Assembly: GCA_009667805.1 (NCBI GenBank)
Contig: CM019065.1
Span: 19,120,611 to 19,184,610 of the forward strand
DNA length: 64,000 bases
Direction: 5' to 3'
DNA from: Leptobrachium leishanense
Lineage: Eukaryota; Chordata; Amphibia; Anura; Megophryidae
Shown one piece after another: positions 60,655 to 64,000 of this stretch (within the stretch, counting starts at the first letter, position 1; every line of letters begins with the position of its first letter). The position numbers and the translations under genes are program-made. Under the pieces are notes generated by a model. The model ran no database searches and was not told the origin of the DNA. It saw only the letters and a program-made list of their open reading frames with translations.

Positions 60655-60860
60655 ATCCTCTGTACTCACCACATCTTCCTCCCCGGTTTTATCCGTGCCG
60701 TGAAATTCTCACCTTATATATGTTATGTCAGCGTAACTATCCCCCCCGTGGGAACAGCCTGCGTCAACTTCATGGAGTAAATAATTCACGATTTAATTGC
60801 GCTGATCGTTCGTCGCTCAGGCTGAGAAATACATGCTGGAAATAAAATAGTGCAGAATAA
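60655..60860 (-). promoter_or_regulatory. Conserved upstream block C (partial; candidate promoter of V2R gene 2)
   Basis: The distal half of the A/B block. On the minus strand: ATTTAATCG-type A/T box, O/E-like CCCCCGTGGGAA (60745-60760 region) and TATATAAGGTGAG (about 60710-60722). The part that holds the donor in A and B is replaced here by repeat family copy k, which ends at 60652. It lies 6.9 kb upstream of V2R gene 2 exon 1. Confidence 0.4.
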
Positions 60861-61059
60861 TCAGACTGGGGGTTTTATAGGATTTATATTTTCATTTTTA
60901 ATATTCTGGAAACTATATTAAACTCACATTAATGTCCATCATTTTAGAGTTTTTCCCAATTTACATTAAAGAATATTTATTATTCTATAGGACGCAAATA
61001 AATAACGGTAAAAAAAAAAATTATAATAAATTTTTCATTTTTTTCAAATTTCAGTCTAT

Positions 61060-61450
61060 TTTTTTTTTTTCACAATATATTGAGGGTTCTGTTGTTGTTC
61101 ACAGAAATTTTGATGCTTTTTCGTTCGGCGCACTTCAGTATTCAGTAATTCAATATTCACCGCAGGGTCCCTGAAGTGTGCCGAACGAGAGCCACGGAAG
61201 ACCACCGAACGCCGCCGATGATCCGTTGAATGCCGCCGAACTGACCGCCGCGAGTCACCTAGATAAGTAGATGATCTGCTGAAGGCCGCCGAACACCGCT
61301 GATCTGGGGGGCATTCTCTGAATTGATTAACCGCCGGATTACAGTGATCTGCCGTGAATTGCACCGGATGTTGCTGGCAATTCCCTGTTATTTGGCAAAC
61401 TGACAGCTTTCTGAATAGACGAACTGTCACAAAATTGCACCGTACGTAGA
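61060..61450. mobile_element. TTATTCA/CCGAA family, partial copy l
   Basis: TTCGGCGCACTTCAGTATTC, ATTCACCGCAGGGTCCCTGA, repeated GCCGCCGAAC, then TTTCTGAATAGACGAACTGT. The A/T core is missing. Confidence 0.65.
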
Positions 61451-61582
61451 AATTCGATGGAATGGTTGGACATGAAAAACCACTATTGTGTATTGAAAGA
61501 GATATTCTTGTCTAGGCAGAAGTGTCCGGCTGTGAATGATCCACATATCACTTCCATATGGATGTACGGAAACACTCTAGGC

Positions 61583-61720
61583 CAGTGATGGACTACCTTG
61601 GCACCACATGTGTTTCTGAATGACAAGTCCCATGATGCTCAGCCAGTCTTAATGTGTAAATAAACATCGTGGGACATGTAGTTCCAAAAAAATCAGGGGT
61701 GCCAAGGTTTGCCATCAGTG
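61583..61720. mobile_element. hAT MITE, 138 bp, perfect 8-bp TSD
   Basis: Ends CAGTGATGGACTACCTTGG and CCAAGGTTTGCCATCAGTG, flanked by identical CTCTAGGC (61575-61582 and 61721-61728). Confidence 0.93.
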
Positions 61721-61861
61721 CTCTAGGCTAGAACAGTGGATGGGGGCTGGAGGGGTTAATTATTTACCCCTCCTGTCCTCTCTAATGTAAATTTAGCACA
61801 GAGTGCTTCAAACTCTTCTTAATTCCAGTGCTGCAGTCTTCCTTCCGTGACACCTTGCGGC

Positions 61862-62150
61862 TTTTGTTGCAATCCTCGAGATCTGATTGACAGCCTTCCA
61901 GGACTGAATGACAGCCTTACAGAAATGATTGACAGCCTTCCAGATCTGATTGACAGCCTTCCAGGACTGAATGACAGCCTTACAGAAATGATTGACAGCC
62001 TTCCAGATCTGATTGGCAGCATTCCAGGACTGAATGTTAGCCTTACAGAAATGATTGACAGCCTTCCAGATCTTATTGACAGCCTTCCAGGACTGAATGA
62101 CAGCCTTACAGAAATGATTGACAGCCTTCCAGGAGTGATTGACAGCCTGC
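61862..62150. repeat. Higher-order minisatellite (21-bp unit in a 63-bp repeat)
   Basis: Three related 21-bp subunits (TGACAGCCTTCCAGATCTGAT, TGACAGCCTTCCAGGACTGAA and TGACAGCCTTACAGAAATGAT) alternate in fixed order, giving a 63-bp higher-order unit repeated about four times. The enclosing ORF (61847-62266, 139 codons) reads heptads LIDSLPG / LNDSLTE / MIDSLPD. I see no start context, splice sites or homologue to support a protein. Confidence 0.9.
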
Positions 62151-62380
62151 CAGTCGGAGAGAAGCCCTTTGCTTTAGAAGGAAGTCATAGCCCCCTCAGC
62201 AACAGCCACGAAGGAATAGAGAGGGGGATTCAGCATACCAAGGTCATTTATAGCCATGGCTCCTAGAGTGCGCCTTTTATATAATATACCATGGCTAATT
62301 CATGCCATAATGATATGCTCTATTAAAACACGGCATGCGTTTCTTTTTTTACTTGATGAACCCTTTAAAGACTATAAGCA

Positions 62381-63192
62381 TCATTCAATAAGAACTGAAC
62401 TTGGCACCGAATGGAGAATCTCCCCAGATGGTGCAATTTTGTGGCAGTTTGGTTATTCACTAAGCTGTCAATTCGCCAGATATTGACAAATTGACAGTGA
62501 AACACGGTGCAGGTCGCCACAGATTGCAGCAATTCGGTGATCTTCGGCAGCAGTGAAATTGTCCCATGAAGAAGTAATGATTAATCTATTCAGAGACACC
62601 AAACTGCACCGGAGTGTCAGTGAAACGCCCTGATTTTTGATGATTCGGTTCGACAGGATTAAACAGGCGAATCCCATAGGATTCAATGAAAAAAATATTA
62701 TAATTTTTATTCATTTTTTGTTCAACCACTTATTCTTTTCAGTTTCAACAAAAAGCCTTTTTATTTTATTTTTTTCACATTTTTGGGGTATTTTTCTGGA
62801 TTTCTTGATTCTCATATTTTAAATGCTCTTGTTTTTTACTCTGTATTAGACCATTTTATTATTTTGATAGGACCGTTTTTATTATTTCCATGAATTTCCA
62901 TGCATTTTTATTGTTCTAAATGTGTTTTTTAAAATAGCAGTGCACCGTTTCTTTTTTAATACCAGTTCGGTGGCTTTCAGAAGCTGATTGGCAGTGTTTG
63001 ACGGAGTGTGACGTTCAGTTCAGCGGCATTCGGTGGTTCGTCAGTCTGTATGACGGGCGGAGTGGTGGCGTTCGCCACACTGAATTCACAACAGAGTCGG
63101 AGAGCTGAAATTGCCGTAGCGCACCGAAGTGGGCCAAACGAGAGAGCACCAAAATGTTGTTGAAATTTCTTTGCTCTCTGAATAACCCCTTA
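62381..63192. mobile_element. TTATTCA/CCGAA family, copy m
   Basis: From TTCAATAAGAACTGAACTTG through GATTAATCTATTCAGAGACA, CCCATAGGATTCAATG, the A/T core and CGGCATTCGGTGG to TGCTCTCTGAATAACCCC. Confidence 0.7.
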
Positions 63193-63781
63193 CGTGTGTT
63201 TTATCCTGTAATCCTACTTTACATATAGCTCTGCCATACAAGCAGAGCTGAGGTCCTGACAGGTCATGTAACCGCTGGGACCAATCAGCTTCTCCTTCAT
63301 ATTTGAGGTTATATAATAGCATTGACTATAAATTATGTTCATAGTTCCCTGAAGTCATCCCTGTAGTGCATATGTATGGTGGATGACTGTGATACAGTGA
63401 TGCTTTAAGAAGAGACACTCGACAACTGTATGAAACTCTATGGTTGGCGGCCATTTTGGTTACTAGGCCCAACTGATTATCCATGTTGCATTTGTGGCTG
63501 TTTTAGATCTAAGGAAAACCTCTGTTTGTTGCTGATCGAGTCTTGTTGATTCCAGTTCCTTATATACCCCAAATCACCACATGGTGTCAGGGGTCACAAG
63601 TCCGACTGGGTTTTGTGACAACTGTTTGAGGCAGAGTCCTCCTCTAGGAAAAGAGACGGGAACGATGTTCAGGAAGTTGAGTTCAATTAAAAGGATGAAA
63701 TCACTCATATTGTCATCGACCTACATGATTTGTATGGGGAAGGAAAAACATATTTAAAATGGACACTTCTACCCCTGGTTG
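63193..63781. other. No recognised feature
   Basis: No coding, RNA or terminal-repeat signal. Confidence 0.4.
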
Positions 63782-63789
63782 GTCTACAC

Positions 63790-63967
63790 CAGTGGTTCTC
63801 AGCCCTGTTCCTCAGGTCCCCCTAACAGGCCAGGTTTGCCGGATATCTGAAGCACAGCACAGGTGATATGATTTGGTGCTCATTGATATTCTGTCTGCAC
63901 TTCCCCAAAGTAAACCTTAAAACCTGGCCTGTTAGGGGTACTTGAGGACCAGGGTTGAGAACCACTG
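63790..63967. mobile_element. hAT MITE, 178 bp
   Basis: Ends CAGTGGTTCTCAGCCCTG and CAGGGTTGAGAACCACTG, flanked by GTCTACAC and GCCTACAC (seven of eight). Same family as 41162-41775. Confidence 0.9.
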
Positions 63968-64000
63968 GCCTACACTTTAGGCTCCAAATTAAAAGGTGGG

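Noticed and set aside
1..64000. CRISPR arrays, bacterial operons or tRNA genes
   Set aside because: Repeats here are contiguous tandem arrays without unique spacers, genes have introns, and no tRNA cloverleaf with A and B boxes was recognised by eye.

Overview
This is vertebrate nuclear DNA, most likely from an anuran amphibian. It holds two multi-exon class C GPCR genes of the vomeronasal type-2 receptor (V2R) family, with GT/AG introns. They sit in a very dense background of DNA transposons (hAT, Tc1, PIF/Harbinger, TTAA-target elements), foldback elements and minisatellites, a mix typical of frogs. The species cannot be named from the sequence alone.

Both V2R genes are on the minus strand, in tandem. 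Gene 1 runs from exon 1 near 26279 to the stop at 15575. Gene 2 runs from about 53718 to 39615. All six coding exons have exactly the same lengths in the two genes (209, 292, 831, 228, 124 and 911 nt). Both stay open for 865 codons, stop included, and every splice phase fits. Introns differ only by what has landed in them: an hAT inside a TTAA element in intron 2 of gene 1, and in gene 2 a Tc1 copy in intron 4 and a set of MITEs in intron 5. A conserved non-coding block occurs at 8.56-9.12 kb and 34.4-35.0 kb, and in part at 60.66-60.86 kb. It lies 7-8 kb upstream of each V2R start, plus one copy that would serve a gene off the left edge. It carries a TATA-like box, an O/E (EBF)-like site, a homeodomain-type site and, in the first two copies, a splice-donor-like end. 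It is a candidate receptor promoter with a remote 5' exon.

Layout: 0.0-6.2 kb, a 33-bp satellite broken by nested insertions, including Tc1 copy 1 and an hAT fragment. 6.3-15.4 kb, a foldback, a solo LTR, promoter block A, minisatellites and MITEs. 15.5-26.3 kb, V2R gene 1. 26.4-31.8 kb, a Harbinger transposon with two interleaved opposed genes, nested in another repeat. 32.1-33.95 kb, a 41-bp minisatellite. 34.4-35.0 kb, promoter block B. 35-39.6 kb, repeats. 39.6-53.7 kb, V2R gene 2. 54-64 kb, minisatellites, MITEs, further copies of a CCGAA-rich repeat family and partial block C.

The only genes that look functional are the two receptors. All transposases seen carry stops, frameshifts or deletions. 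The Harbinger element is of special interest because eight short elements in the window share its ends, and several are plainly internal-deletion derivatives of it.
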